Shown here: positions 54,301 to 62,938 of the stretch, piece by piece
Numbering within the stretch: position 1 is the first letter of the stretch
How the letters are laid out: the number at the start of each line of letters is the position of its first letter
Assembly (NCBI GenBank): GCA_963664465.2
Contig: CAXXSU010000004.1
Location: 1 to 64,000 of the forward strand
Length of the DNA: 64,000 nt
Direction of reading: 5' to 3'
Source of the DNA: CAVOAK01 sp963664465
GTDB taxonomy: Bacteria > Pseudomonadota > Alphaproteobacteria > UBA8366 > CAVOAK01
Program-made: the position numbers and the translations under genes
Notes under the pieces: generated by a model
The model's input: the letters and a program-made list of their open reading frames with translations, nothing else
Told to the model about the DNA's origin: nothing
Database searches by the model: none

Positions 54301-54918
54301 CTATGCAACCAACTGCATGCCCTTGGCGATGCCCGGCCGCGCCGCCATCATCTGACGCCAGCGGTCCAAGTTATGCAGGCCTCCCGCTTCTTCATAGAGT
54401 TCGCGGCGCTGGTTAACAGCTGGATAGAGCGCGATATCGGCGATTGAATACTCGCCGGCAAGATATTCAGCTTCACCGAGCCGTTGGTCGAAATAGCCCA
54501 GGTGTTCGAGCAGCGGGTCCTTGAATACTTTGGTGCTCGCTTCGCTGGGCTCGGGAAAGCGCATCAGCGAGAACGAATAAGCGCCGCTATAGAGCACGAC
54601 ATCCGACATCGCTTGCATGAAGTACTGGAATGCCAGCGCCCGGATATGCGCATCCTCGGGCAGGAAGCGACCGGTCTTTTCAGCAACGTAGAGGCAAATG
54701 GCGCCAGTTTGCGCCAGCGTCAGCGATTCGCCGCCGGGACCGTCGGGATCGATAATCACCGGAACGGCGCCGACCGGATTGATCTTGCGAAACTCCGGCG
54801 TTTTATGTTCGCCAGCCTGAAGGTTTAGAATTCGCGTATGGAACTCCAACTCGGCCTCGGCAAGCATAATGGCAGCGCGCTGGCCGTTGGAGGTATCACA
54901 AGCATAGAGTTCAATCAT
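54301..54918 (-). CDS. Glutathione S-transferase, Nu-class-like (paralogue 1)
   Basis: A 205-residue GST beginning MIELYACDTSNGQRAAIMLA, where the TSNGQ segment resembles the YfcG/YghU (Nu-class) active site that binds glutathione disulfide. EHKTPEFRKINPVGAVPVII and YSIADIALYPAVN are family text. It shares clear similarity with the next gene, so the pair likely arose by tandem duplication. Convergent with the GST at 53623. Confidence 0.85.
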   Translation of the reverse strand: MIELYACDTSNGQRAAIMLAEAELEFHTRILNLQAGEHKTPEFRKINPVGAVPVIIDPDGPGGESLTLAQTGAICLYVAEKTGRFLPEDAHIRALAFQYFMQAMSDVVLYSGAYSFSLMRFPEPSEASTKVFKDPLLEHLGYFDQRLGEAEYLAGEYSIADIALYPAVNQRRELYEEAGGLHNLDRWRQMMAARPGIAKGMQLVA

Positions 54919-54974
54919 TCGAAGTCTCCCCTTATTAATCGTAAACCGGGATCGCGTTCCGGTTTCAGACGCTT

Positions 54975-55592
54975 CTAGTCAAACGCGGCCATGCCTTTGG
55001 CGACCCCTGTACGGGCCGCCATCGAGGCCGTCCAACGCTCAAGATTGGACAGCGCGTCGCGCGCTTCAAGAAATGGTTTGCGCAGCGCAACGAAGGGATA
55101 GAGCGCGAGATCGGCCACGGAGATTTCGCCGGCCAAGTACTCCACGTCAGCTAGCCGTTCGTCAGCGTTGCAAAACAACGTGTAGAGCCTGTCTTCGAAA
55201 AATTCGATGACGGCAGGCACCTTCTCTGGCGCCCTCATCGTCGTCATGAAAATCGCATTGTTGGTGCCGGCGACATCGGACGTATCGAACATCAGCCACT
55301 GCATCGCCAGCGCGCGGGCCGCGCCATCGCTCGGCAGAAACCTACCCGACTTTTCGGCCGCATAAAGAACGATTGCCGCCGACTGGCTGATCGTCAGCGG
55401 CTTGCCGCCGGGTCCGTCATGATCGACCATGACGGGAATGGCGGCGAGCGGGTTCATCTTCAGGAACTCCGGCGTTTTATGCTCGCCCTTTGACAAGTCA
55501 ACAAAATGCACGGTGTGCTCGAGCTCGCACTCGGCCATGGCAATGCAGGGGCGCAAGCCGTTGCCGGTTCGGTACGCATAAACATCGATCAT
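54975..55592 (-). CDS. Glutathione S-transferase, Nu-class-like (paralogue 2)
   Basis: A 205-residue paralogue of the preceding GST with YAYRTGNGLRPCIAMAECEL, EHKTPEFLKMNPLAAIPVMV and ISVADLALYPFVA. The middle helices differ more, pointing to a different electrophile. It lies 56 bp upstream on the same strand and is likely co-transcribed with paralogue 1. Confidence 0.85.
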   Translation of the reverse strand: MIDVYAYRTGNGLRPCIAMAECELEHTVHFVDLSKGEHKTPEFLKMNPLAAIPVMVDHDGPGGKPLTISQSAAIVLYAAEKSGRFLPSDGAARALAMQWLMFDTSDVAGTNNAIFMTTMRAPEKVPAVIEFFEDRLYTLFCNADERLADVEYLAGEISVADLALYPFVALRKPFLEARDALSNLERWTASMAARTGVAKGMAAFD

Positions 55593-55746
55593 CGTTTGGC
55601 TCCAATTCCGTAAACTGGCTTCTTATGCGGTGTTGCCCTCCCGCACATCCCACGGATGGCGCAGGCAACCCGCTCATCGTGTAGCGGAGGCGCGACACCA
55701 GTACAAGCGCGCCAAAGCCAGCCGTGCAGCGGCCATCCCGCGCCGT

Positions 55747-55944
55747 TCAACGGTTCTCCAGCATAGCCACCATGCGCTGGTAGGCGCGGCTTGATGCAGT
55801 TACCAACAGAAATGGAAACACCGCGTGCATGACTGCTGCGGCGCCAGACATCAGTCCCCACACGCCGAACAGCATGGCGAAAGCCAAATGCTCAAAATAT
55901 GCCTCGTCCGTCTCGCGCAGATGCCGCGTAAGTATGTTGTCCAT
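55747..55944 (-). CDS. DUF6356-like small membrane protein
   Basis: A 65-residue protein reading MDNILTRHLRETDEAYFEHL, then a hydrophobic stretch AVMHAVFPFLLVTASSRAYQ. The EHLAFA...FPFLLVT pattern matches small DUF6356 proteins common in alphaproteobacteria. It probably has two short membrane helices. Role unknown. Confidence 0.65.
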   Translation of the reverse strand: MDNILTRHLRETDEAYFEHLAFAMLFGVWGLMSGAAAVMHAVFPFLLVTASSRAYQRMVAMLENR

Positions 55945-56272
55945 CGGCGGGTTCCCCTCTCGTCAATTCAAACTCTTGGCGGTCGCACCATCAGCGCTAA
56001 TCGATCCCTGAAATGTGGGGTCACGCGCGATAGACCTAGGCTTGGAGTTTTATCAGTTCCCCAGCATTTTCACGAGGTCCGCTCATAGCCGGAAACGGGC
56101 ACCGTCGGAACTTGCAATACAGATCTGCACAGATCTGCCCGGTTTTGCTGCCGGGTTGCAAAATCAGATTGACGTTCTCACCGACCAGACTTACTGCAAG
56201 CTGTCACTCCCCACTGTCTCACACCGTGCCATCAAGCCGCACGGAGCCGTCAACTCGCCCGGGTTGAAGCAA
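55945..56272. other. Intergenic region with short repeats and a hairpin
   Basis: 328 bp with no supportable gene. It contains two AGATCT sites spaced by four bases (56121-56136) and a CCCGG...CCGGG stem (56138-56155) that may end the DUF1761/YCII transcript coming from the right. It should also include the promoter of the small DUF6356-like gene. Confidence 0.4.
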
Positions 56273-56668
56273 TCAAAGGCTGCGGAAAATTCCCTGACAA
56301 ATGATCATGATCACCAGCGAAAGAATCCAATAACCGGCGTCCACGTTTCGCGCATAGCTGGACTTCTTGGTAAACGTCCCGCCGGAATAGGCCAAAGCAG
56401 TAAATGCCAGTGTTCCAAGGATCACTGTAAGCAGGGCGTTTGAAACGGCCGTAACGCCGACAAACCAGCTCATCAGAAGCAGCCCGACTGAAAGCGAAAC
56501 CAAGGCCCCAACCGGCATATCGCTGGCTGCCCCCATATCCACGCCAACGCCTTCCGCCCATTTTTTGCCAAACAGCTTCGGCGAATACCACAACCATCCG
56601 ACGAAAAATGCGACGACGGCCCCAACGATGACGCCAAGCCAGCTAACACCAGTAGTCAATTCGCTCAT
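56273..56668 (-). CDS. DUF1761 family membrane protein
   Basis: A 131-residue protein from the ATG at 56668 with four hydrophobic segments. LGVIVGAVVAFFVGWLWYSP and FGKKWAEG near the N-terminus are the DUF1761 hallmark. Function unknown. It sits downstream of the YCII-domain gene on the same strand. Confidence 0.85.
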   Translation of the reverse strand: MSELTTGVSWLGVIVGAVVAFFVGWLWYSPKLFGKKWAEGVGVDMGAASDMPVGALVSLSVGLLLMSWFVGVTAVSNALLTVILGTLAFTALAYSGGTFTKKSSYARNVDAGYWILSLVIMIICQGIFRSL

Positions 56669-56706
56669 AATCCGATCTCCCAGATGATCGATGCGTGCTT
56701 CTTGCG

Positions 56707-57021
56707 CTACATTTCCATTTCCATCACCTCCGCGACCTCGATCGTGCCGTGATCGAGATGCGGGCAACCTTTCGCCAGTTCACAGGCGGCTTCCATACTG
56801 TCTGCCTGAACGATTGAGTATCCCGACAATGGATTCGCACCACCGTCGTCGGAGATGCCAGACGCGCTGACAGTGGCGGACTTGCCGACCGGATTACCGC
56901 GATTGACGTAAGCTGACGCGATGCCTGCCGACCAGGCACGCCACCTTTCCATAAACTTGGCGCCCTCCTCTGGGGTCTCGGGCATTTTTCCGCCGTGATA
57001 GGCAAAGACGTATTCGGTCAT
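56707..57021 (-). CDS. YCII-domain protein
   Basis: A 104-residue YCII-related protein, a small ferredoxin-like fold that often accompanies ECF sigma factors or acts in uncharacterised catalysis. The N-terminal MTEYVFAYHGGKMPETPEEG and central NPLSGYSIVQADSMEAACEL with the C-terminal acidic strand are typical. It starts after a clear AGGGAG site. No sigma factor is adjacent. It is the last chromosomal gene before the tRNA-Ser fragment. Confidence 0.88.
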   Translation of the reverse strand: MTEYVFAYHGGKMPETPEEGAKFMERWRAWSAGIASAYVNRGNPVGKSATVSASGISDDGGANPLSGYSIVQADSMEAACELAKGCPHLDHGTIEVAEVMEMEM

Positions 57022-57089
57022 GGTGCTTCTCCCTGATCTGTTGGACTATGAACGTTACCCTATCAGCCGATTGCGAGAGCGGCCAAGTA

Positions 57090-57112
57090 TGGCGGAGGGT
57101 GTGGGATTCGAA
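57090..57112 (-). other. tRNA-Ser 3'-end fragment, putative island attachment site
   Basis: On the minus strand these 23 bp read TTCGAAT (T-loop), CCCAC (3' T-stem), ACCCTCC (3' acceptor strand), G (discriminator) and CCA, as at the end of a bacterial tRNA-Ser gene. The 5' T-stem partner (GTGGG) and the 5' acceptor (GGAGGGT) are missing on the higher-coordinate side, so it is not a tRNA gene. A 3'-end copy left by a site-specific integrase explains it. By that logic the island extends to the right and an intact tRNA-Ser lies beyond 64 kb. Confidence 0.65.
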
Positions 57113-57376
57113 TATTTAGACTACTGCACTGAATTATGTGATTATTTTCCTATCAATAAGGCCCTTGCCCTTCATTTTGCCCCACGGTAGCGGCGCCATT
57201 TAGCGTTCTAGTCTGATTGTTATTCGGCGCGGAATTTTGACCCCCTAGAATCACGGAATATCAACGAGCTAGCGCGCTGATCGGCGTCGAACCTGCGCGC
57301 CGAATAACAGACCAGCTCAATGCTCTAGAACTGCATTAGCAATCACGTAGCAATCACGCGCGCTGATTTCCCCGCT
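57113..57376. other. Intergenic stretch at the island edge
   Basis: 264 bp between the tRNA-Ser fragment and the end of res. It is more AT-rich than the chromosomal side at first. No gene is supportable. Confidence 0.4.
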
Positions 57377-59989
57377 TCAGGAAGGCTCATCTGCCATCAG
57401 GTATTCTGGCAGTTTCACCCTCCATTCGCTCATGAGAATGAGCGTACACTGGACGGTGTTGCCGTTGTTTTGGACCAACTCCAACTGGCCGGCAGGGGTG
57501 TAGTCATCCCATGCGAAGCTGTCAGACAGAAAGGCGAGAACCTCGCGCTTGTAGGCTGTGTCGAGATTGTCGAGCTGATCGCCCTTGGTTTCTAGCACGG
57601 TGATCCGCTTGGCTTCCCCGTGATCCTGTGCCGCAAAGATGAAATCCGGGTATATTTTAGCCTTCTTCCAGCCCTGGATACCGTATTGCATCCGAGCGAC
57701 GTTGCGATGCCACCACGCAAGCGCCTCGTCCCCGTCGAGATAAACGGCGACCTCCCGCTCTTGCCCGTTCAGTTCATTTTCGTAGACGGGCGCAAATAGG
57801 CTTTTTCCCAAGGGACCGCCCGTGTTGCTGAGAAGCTGGCGGGCGTTCTCGGCTTCCGTCGTCTCGACACAAAACGGCATTCGCCAGTTTCGACCGTCCA
57901 GACGTAAGCGAAATTGAATGCTACCGGCGGCGACCTCGTCCTTGAACATTGCCTCGGCCCGCGCCGTGCGCGCCGTGTCGAGCCCCTTACGCAACTCTTC
58001 AACAATCAGGCTCGCCAACCTGCCGATCTTCGCGTCGTCGAAGCCGCGCACGCGGAGCGCTGCGAGAAGGCGGCCAACGATCTTGCGCCCGACAAAAGGG
58101 TTAGGCACGATGTCGGAGATCATGCGGACCGCATAGGCGGCGTCGAAGACCAGCGTTTCTGTGTTATTCGCGACAGTCTCACCGACGAACAGTTCGTCGC
58201 CATCATCAGAGAGCCTGATCCGCTGAAGCTGGCTTTCGGCAGCTTGAGCGTTTTCGGGTATACGGGCAGCAATATCCTGTGGATCGAAGCCGCGCCAGTC
58301 GATGCCTGAGAGCACGTCGGTCTCGTAATCAAGCTCGCGAACCTCTGCCCCTTCCACGATCATCACCTTGGGCAGGTAAATTTCGGTCGAGGTAAAATCA
58401 GGGCGGCGGTCGATCTTCCGTACGACTTTAACCAACCCGGATGTGTCACCCTGGGTCACTTGCAGGACGAGATCGCCAAGACCGTCCTTTTCAAGTCCGT
58501 CCTTGATGGCTTCGACCACGGTCGCGGTGTCAGCGCGATGTGTGATGACGTGGCATTCGTCGAGAGACGGAATTTCGGTTTTGATCGCGCTCGGTTGACG
58601 CAGAATGCGCCCTAAGAGCTGCGTCATCGCCCTCAGGTTGGAGCTAGCCGCGAGGGCGCAAAGGACATAGGCGAAGGGGCAGTCCCAGCCTTCCTGAAGC
58701 GCTTGCTTCGTAATAATCGCTCGGACTCGGTTGGTCGGGGAAAGTAAGTCCAGATTCTCTGGCTGATTTAGGTCGTTCTGCTCAGCCGTCTTAACGGCAA
58801 TTTCGGCCTCATCGAAGCCCGCTGTCAGAAGCCAGTCCTTCACGTCTTCGGCATGGATGTGGCTGCTCTCGCGCTGGTCGGCACCAGTGCGCTCCACCTG
58901 AATCAGCATGATCGGGCGGATATAGCGGCCCGTATCGGCGCGGAACTGCCGCGCATCGCCATCAAGAGCATTGAGTTTTGAGAGGGCGGCGTTGAGCGTT
59001 GCCTGCCAGTCATTTCCCTGCCGGGGATCGAGGTTGAGGGGCATTTTGATCATACCCTCGCGGTCCAACTCCCGTCCCGTCACTTCCACAAGCTCGTTCG
59101 CATAGCGCCCCTCGCGAGGGTTCCTGCCGCCACGCGGTTGCACGTCCTGCGGCGTGGCCGTCAGCTCAAGGACGAAGCAGGGGTTGAAGCCGTAAAGGGT
59201 GCCGAAGGCCAAGTCAGAGATGGCACGATGACCCTCGTCCAGCACCACCACGGGCCGGATGATTCGCAAGGCGTTGCCGAGCGAATCTTTCACCATCGGG
59301 AACATATCCTCATAGGCGGAGAGATTTGGCGTGCGGTCGAGCGCGGCCTTGTGCGCCTGTTGCTCGCCCTCGGGCGGAAAGAAGCCATGCACGTCGCCCC
59401 GGTCCTGAAACATCTTCAACGTATCTTGATTTTCCCGGTTCGAGGATTGAAGCATTAGGATCATAATGCAGAGGTTCGTTTCAATGTCACGCGCATCAAG
59501 GCGGTCGGATTTTTCCATGATCCTAACCTGTCCAGCGGCGGCTCGGTCGAGCGCTTGCCGGTAGGGGTGTTGCCGGTCTTTCAGGTGCTTCAGCGTCTGG
59601 GTGTAGATTGCCTCGTTCGGCACAATCCAGAGGACGAAACCGTTATTGCGGTCAAGATAGCGCCCCATGAACTTTGAGACAGCGGAAACGGCCAACCAAG
59701 TCTTGCCGCCTCCTGTCGGCACCTTCAGCACCGCATTGGGTACAGGCCGGTCGCATCCGTCCACGCGCGGCGAGAACGGAATGGCGGCACGGGAAGGGGG
59801 CAGCTTTCCGTCCACCTCCAGAGCCTCCCAAGCCTCCTTAGTGAAGTCTGGGATGGCGAGACCAAGGCCCGGGTCCTGCGCAGCAAGCACGGCGATCCTG
59901 TCCGCCCGCGCCTTCTTGTCCTTCAGAAGGTCCAGATACGCGTCGAGCGTAGTCAGCACGCGGTCCTGATAGTCGAGCTGACGGAACAT
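57377..59989 (-). CDS. res: Type III restriction endonuclease subunit Res
   Basis: An 870-residue superfamily 2 helicase/nuclease that cuts DNA after ATP-driven communication between unmethylated sites, in complex with Mod. Walker A is VPTGGGKTWLA at residues 90-100, Walker B VVVLDEGHRAIS, motif III ELTATPQD and motif VI MTQLLGRILRQP. The C-terminal PD-(D/E)xK nuclease is visible as IYPDFIFAAQDHGEAKRITV followed by LETKGDQLDN. All catalytic parts appear intact. It follows mod by 6 bp, whose 5' end is damaged. Confidence 0.92.
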   Translation of the reverse strand: MFRQLDYQDRVLTTLDAYLDLLKDKKARADRIAVLAAQDPGLGLAIPDFTKEAWEALEVDGKLPPSRAAIPFSPRVDGCDRPVPNAVLKVPTGGGKTWLAVSAVSKFMGRYLDRNNGFVLWIVPNEAIYTQTLKHLKDRQHPYRQALDRAAAGQVRIMEKSDRLDARDIETNLCIMILMLQSSNRENQDTLKMFQDRGDVHGFFPPEGEQQAHKAALDRTPNLSAYEDMFPMVKDSLGNALRIIRPVVVLDEGHRAISDLAFGTLYGFNPCFVLELTATPQDVQPRGGRNPREGRYANELVEVTGRELDREGMIKMPLNLDPRQGNDWQATLNAALSKLNALDGDARQFRADTGRYIRPIMLIQVERTGADQRESSHIHAEDVKDWLLTAGFDEAEIAVKTAEQNDLNQPENLDLLSPTNRVRAIITKQALQEGWDCPFAYVLCALAASSNLRAMTQLLGRILRQPSAIKTEIPSLDECHVITHRADTATVVEAIKDGLEKDGLGDLVLQVTQGDTSGLVKVVRKIDRRPDFTSTEIYLPKVMIVEGAEVRELDYETDVLSGIDWRGFDPQDIAARIPENAQAAESQLQRIRLSDDGDELFVGETVANNTETLVFDAAYAVRMISDIVPNPFVGRKIVGRLLAALRVRGFDDAKIGRLASLIVEELRKGLDTARTARAEAMFKDEVAAGSIQFRLRLDGRNWRMPFCVETTEAENARQLLSNTGGPLGKSLFAPVYENELNGQEREVAVYLDGDEALAWWHRNVARMQYGIQGWKKAKIYPDFIFAAQDHGEAKRITVLETKGDQLDNLDTAYKREVLAFLSDSFAWDDYTPAGQLELVQNNGNTVQCTLILMSEWRVKLPEYLMADEPS

Positions 59990-59995
59990 GACGCG

Positions 59996-61684
59996 TCAGC
60001 TCCGATCGACGCGGTAAAGGGCGAAGGGAAGCGGCACGAATTCCACAGCCACATTCTGCTCGGCGAGCATCTTTTGGCTCACATATCGGGCAGGCGCAAA
60101 GACCAGGTGACGGCTCGTCGGATCGTTGGCAGCAAACGCCTTGGCGCGCGAAAGCGTCAACGCGGCCTCAGGGGTTTTCAGCCAGTCCAGATCGGGCTTG
60201 TAGATTAGCCAGACATGCTGGCCTTCAGTCGCTCCAAGATAGAAGTCGTCCTGCCGCATAGTGGACGGGTCGAAGGCCCGTGCTGTTGCCATGTGGAATA
60301 GGACGGAGCCGATAACGTCGAAAGACGGCAATGCCTCACCACTCAGCACTTTGTCCAATTCGACCGGCGCGCCAAGTGTGCAATAAGTGAACGTGCCACC
60401 AAGCCCCTCGGCGCGGTTGTCGACCGTCTTCTCGCCCGTAACGATCAGTTCACCGTCTTTGACCGTTTTCTTGATGGCCTCATATTCATGGCCATGCAGG
60501 TTCGCAATGGCCTCAACTTTCTGAACCAACTCATCGGCTCTCGTCAGAGCCCTCCAATTCAGGCGCTCGCGCATAAGCTCAATCTTCTGCGTGCCTTTGA
60601 ACTCATAGCCGTTGACGATACGGCGCACGCGCTCAGCGGTCAGGCTGTCGGCATAGTCCTCCATCTCGACCATGATGAAGCGACGATTACCGCCGTCGAG
60701 CCTGTTTGTCTCCAAAACTGCATGGGCGGTAGTAGCTGATCCAGCAAAGCTATCGAGCACAATCGCAGCTCGGTTGCCGATCACTTTTAATATCTTGTTT
60801 ATAAGCTTGGTCGGTTTTGGGGTGGCGAATACATCAGATGTTTCCAGTTCCGAGAATATTCTTTTGAGCTCGTACTTTGCGTTTCTATTGTGCCCCGTTT
60901 CATCCAAATTGGCCCAAAGTGTCGACGGTGACAGGCCACCTTGATCGGCAAGATACGTTTTTCTCAAAATACCTCTCTCAGTGGTGACAAATTCCACCTC
61001 GCCCGAAGCGATTTTCGTATCCATCACTGGTTTGCTCCACCTCCATCCGTTCGGGGGCGGTTGGAGGGTTCTGCCGTCTGGGTGCTGAATGGTGTATCTA
61101 AGGTTTTCCCTAGGGTTGGGAGAGCTCAAGTTCCCTGGAAACCACGGACCTTTAGGGTCGTTATCTGGGTTGTGATAATGTTGACTGTCATCGTCTGTGC
61201 GCTCTAACTTTTCTGAAATCCAATTCTCATCTTTGGAATAAACGAGAATAGCGTTGTGATCGACGGAGAATCTCTTCGCGTCGTTGTTTGAACTATCAGC
61301 GGACTTCCAAATGATCTCTGAAATAAATCTATCTTCTCCGAATACGCCATCCAGCAGAGAACGAAGCCTGTGCGTTTCATTATCATCAATAGAAACAAAC
61401 AATGTTCCGGTTTCTGATAGAAGCTCGTGGAGAAGTCGGAGTCTCGGCCACATCATGGCGCACCACTTGTCGTGTCGTAGGCCGTCCTCAATCCCAATGG
61501 GGTTGGATTCAAGCCACTCGCGGATCATAGGTGCGTTGACGTTGTCGTTGTAGCACCAGCCTTCGTTGCCAGTATTGTAGGGCGGGTCGATGAAGATGCA
61601 GTCAACCTTGCCGGCGTAGAGCGGCAACAATGCCTTTAGTGGGGATAACCCGGATCGGCTCCGCTCCGAGGCGAGCTTCGCCAT
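59996..61684 (-). CDS. mod: Type III DNA methyltransferase Mod, 5'-truncated
   Basis: Family homology runs from LKALLPLYAGKVDCIFIDPP (61639 downwards) to the stop. Motif IV (DPPYNTGNE) and the AdoMet motif (VLDSFAGSATTAHA) are present, as is a variable target-recognition region between them. The N-terminal region normally before motif IV is missing: upstream of 61639 the frame reads through the antisense strand of an IS110 transposase fragment. A chimeric protein could start at the ATG at 61684 or at 61783, but it would lack about 60-100 native residues. Modification activity is doubtful. Confidence 0.8.
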   Translation of the reverse strand: MAKLASERSRSGLSPLKALLPLYAGKVDCIFIDPPYNTGNEGWCYNDNVNAPMIREWLESNPIGIEDGLRHDKWCAMMWPRLRLLHELLSETGTLFVSIDDNETHRLRSLLDGVFGEDRFISEIIWKSADSSNNDAKRFSVDHNAILVYSKDENWISEKLERTDDDSQHYHNPDNDPKGPWFPGNLSSPNPRENLRYTIQHPDGRTLQPPPNGWRWSKPVMDTKIASGEVEFVTTERGILRKTYLADQGGLSPSTLWANLDETGHNRNAKYELKRIFSELETSDVFATPKPTKLINKILKVIGNRAAIVLDSFAGSATTAHAVLETNRLDGGNRRFIMVEMEDYADSLTAERVRRIVNGYEFKGTQKIELMRERLNWRALTRADELVQKVEAIANLHGHEYEAIKKTVKDGELIVTGEKTVDNRAEGLGGTFTYCTLGAPVELDKVLSGEALPSFDVIGSVLFHMATARAFDPSTMRQDDFYLGATEGQHVWLIYKPDLDWLKTPEAALTLSRAKAFAANDPTSRHLVFAPARYVSQKMLAEQNVAVEFVPLPFALYRVDRS

Positions 61685-61922
61685 GATGTGCGGCGTCTGC
61701 CCGATCCCCGCATCGAGTGGGAAGACGCAACGCCACCGTCTCAACCGCGGAGGCAACCGCCAAGCCAACTCCGCCCTGCACATGGTCGTCGTGTGCCGAA
61801 TGCGAACCGACGAGCGGACCCGAGCCTATGTCGCTCGCAGGACCCTGGAGGGGCTGTCCAAACGCGAGATCATGCGCTGCCTGAAGCGATGGAGTGGACG
61901 CCCCCATCTAACGGCGTCATAA
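61641..61922 (+). mobile_element. IS110-family transposase C-terminal fragment
   Basis: From 61641 this strand encodes GDNPDRLRSEASFAMMCGVC, PIPASSGKTQRHRLNRGGNR and QANSALHMVVVCRMRTDERT, then REIMRCLKRW. These are the C-terminal transposase_20 motifs of IS110-type recombinases. The first ~250 codons are absent, and the fragment abuts the truncated mod gene with no spacer. Family similarity fades at about 61892, where a second element end appears to begin. Confidence 0.8.
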
Positions 61923-62013
61923 GCGCCAGGAAGAAACGCACGCAGGGTGCATTCGATCAACGAAGGAGGCGTCCGTGGAACAGGTTAGCATCATCGGCAT
62001 CGATACTTCCAAG
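61893..62013 (+). mobile_element. Left end of a second IS110-like element, truncated
   Basis: About 80 bp of non-coding DNA leads to GAAGGAGG and a GTG at 61975 that encodes MEQVSIIGIDTSK, the usual opening of another IS110-type transposase group. After 13 codons the family sequence stops and a different transposase tail begins. The left boundary is approximate. Confidence 0.55.
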
Positions 62014-62162
62014 TTCGCATCCACAAAACGCTTCGCGTCACCCCGGCCATGGAAGCCGGATTAAGCGAGACGGTATGGGACATGGAAGACTTGGTGCGGA
62101 TCATGGATGAGCGGGCGCCGAAGCCGGGTCGGCCCAAGGCCTACAACAAGATTTCAAACTGA
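62013..62162 (+). mobile_element. Transposase C-terminal fragment (IS1-like DDE type)
   Basis: The frame from 62013 reads VRIHKTLRVTPAMEAGLSET then VWDMEDLVRIMDERAPKPGR, ending in a TGA at 62160. The HKTLRVTPAMEAG ending is typical of a widespread IS1-like DDE transposase tail. Nothing of the catalytic domain remains. 62163-62221 holds no gene. Confidence 0.6.
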
Positions 62163-62221
62163 TGCACTACCCTACAATCAGTTAACTTGACAAAGCCAAT
62201 GTTAGTGTGACGGGCACCGGT

Positions 62222-62725
62222 TTACGGCCTGTAGACTCCCGCGCCGAAGATATGGCCGTCATGCGCCACGATCCAGCTTGACTTCTGCTCGATCTCCCCG
62301 CTGACCGGGTTCTTCCACTTGTAGTCGACCCAAGCCCCCTCCGCCGAGGCCATCAAACCTATCTCCTCGCCGAACTCCTTGCCGTCGGCATCGACGAAGC
62401 TCGCCAGGGCAACTCCCAGAAGCGAGGAGTCGACGCCGTGGGCGACGACGGTTCCTTCGGGTCCGATAACGAAGATGTAGAGATCGCGGTCCAGGAACTC
62501 CGGAGCCGGGTCGGCGTTGAACCTCGCCACCGCCGCCTCGGCCCCCATCTCGTCGTAGTAGGCGATCGCGCGCGCAACCATGTCCTGAGCCTCTTCGGCC
62601 GAGCCGCGGTTGTCGCCTGCCGCGGCGGGCGCCGCGAGCGCCAGGACCAGCACGGCAACAAGGGCGGCGACTCCCGACGAAAAAAGAGTTGGATGATTTG
62701 TGTCTGTATTGGACTGTTCGCCCAT
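62222..62725 (-). CDS. Periplasmic single-Cache-domain protein
   Basis: A 167-residue protein with a signal peptide (VAALVAVLVLALAAPAAAGD), followed by a complete small Cache-type sensor domain: AEEAQDMVARAIAYYDEMGA, FLDRDLYIFVIGPEGTVVAH, GKEFGEEIGL, WVDYKWKNPVSGEIEQKSSW and GHIFGAGVYRP. It lacks a kinase or chemoreceptor output domain, so it would be a free periplasmic ligand binder. The start at 62725 has AGAGGG upstream. It is intact although surrounded by IS debris. Confidence 0.82.
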   Translation of the reverse strand: MGEQSNTDTNHPTLFSSGVAALVAVLVLALAAPAAAGDNRGSAEEAQDMVARAIAYYDEMGAEAAVARFNADPAPEFLDRDLYIFVIGPEGTVVAHGVDSSLLGVALASFVDADGKEFGEEIGLMASAEGAWVDYKWKNPVSGEIEQKSSWIVAHDGHIFGAGVYRP

Positions 62726-62938
62726 GATGAACCCTCTGAACCGACATTCCCCAGATGACATCCAAATTCGCGGAAATCGTACCACGGCCCCATCTCCAAG
62801 GGAACTCTGTTCCCATTGCAGCCATCCGATGACATGATTTTGGTAATCGGCCAGCGCGTGGAAGGCCATTTGGTCGTTTCTCTTGCCATCCAGACACACC
62901 TCTCGTGTCGCAATCTCCTTGCCGTCGATTCCCTCGGC

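Noticed and set aside
57090..57180. Complete tRNA-Ser gene
   Set aside because: Only the 3' part is present; the 5' T-stem, anticodon arm and 5' acceptor strand are absent where they should lie.
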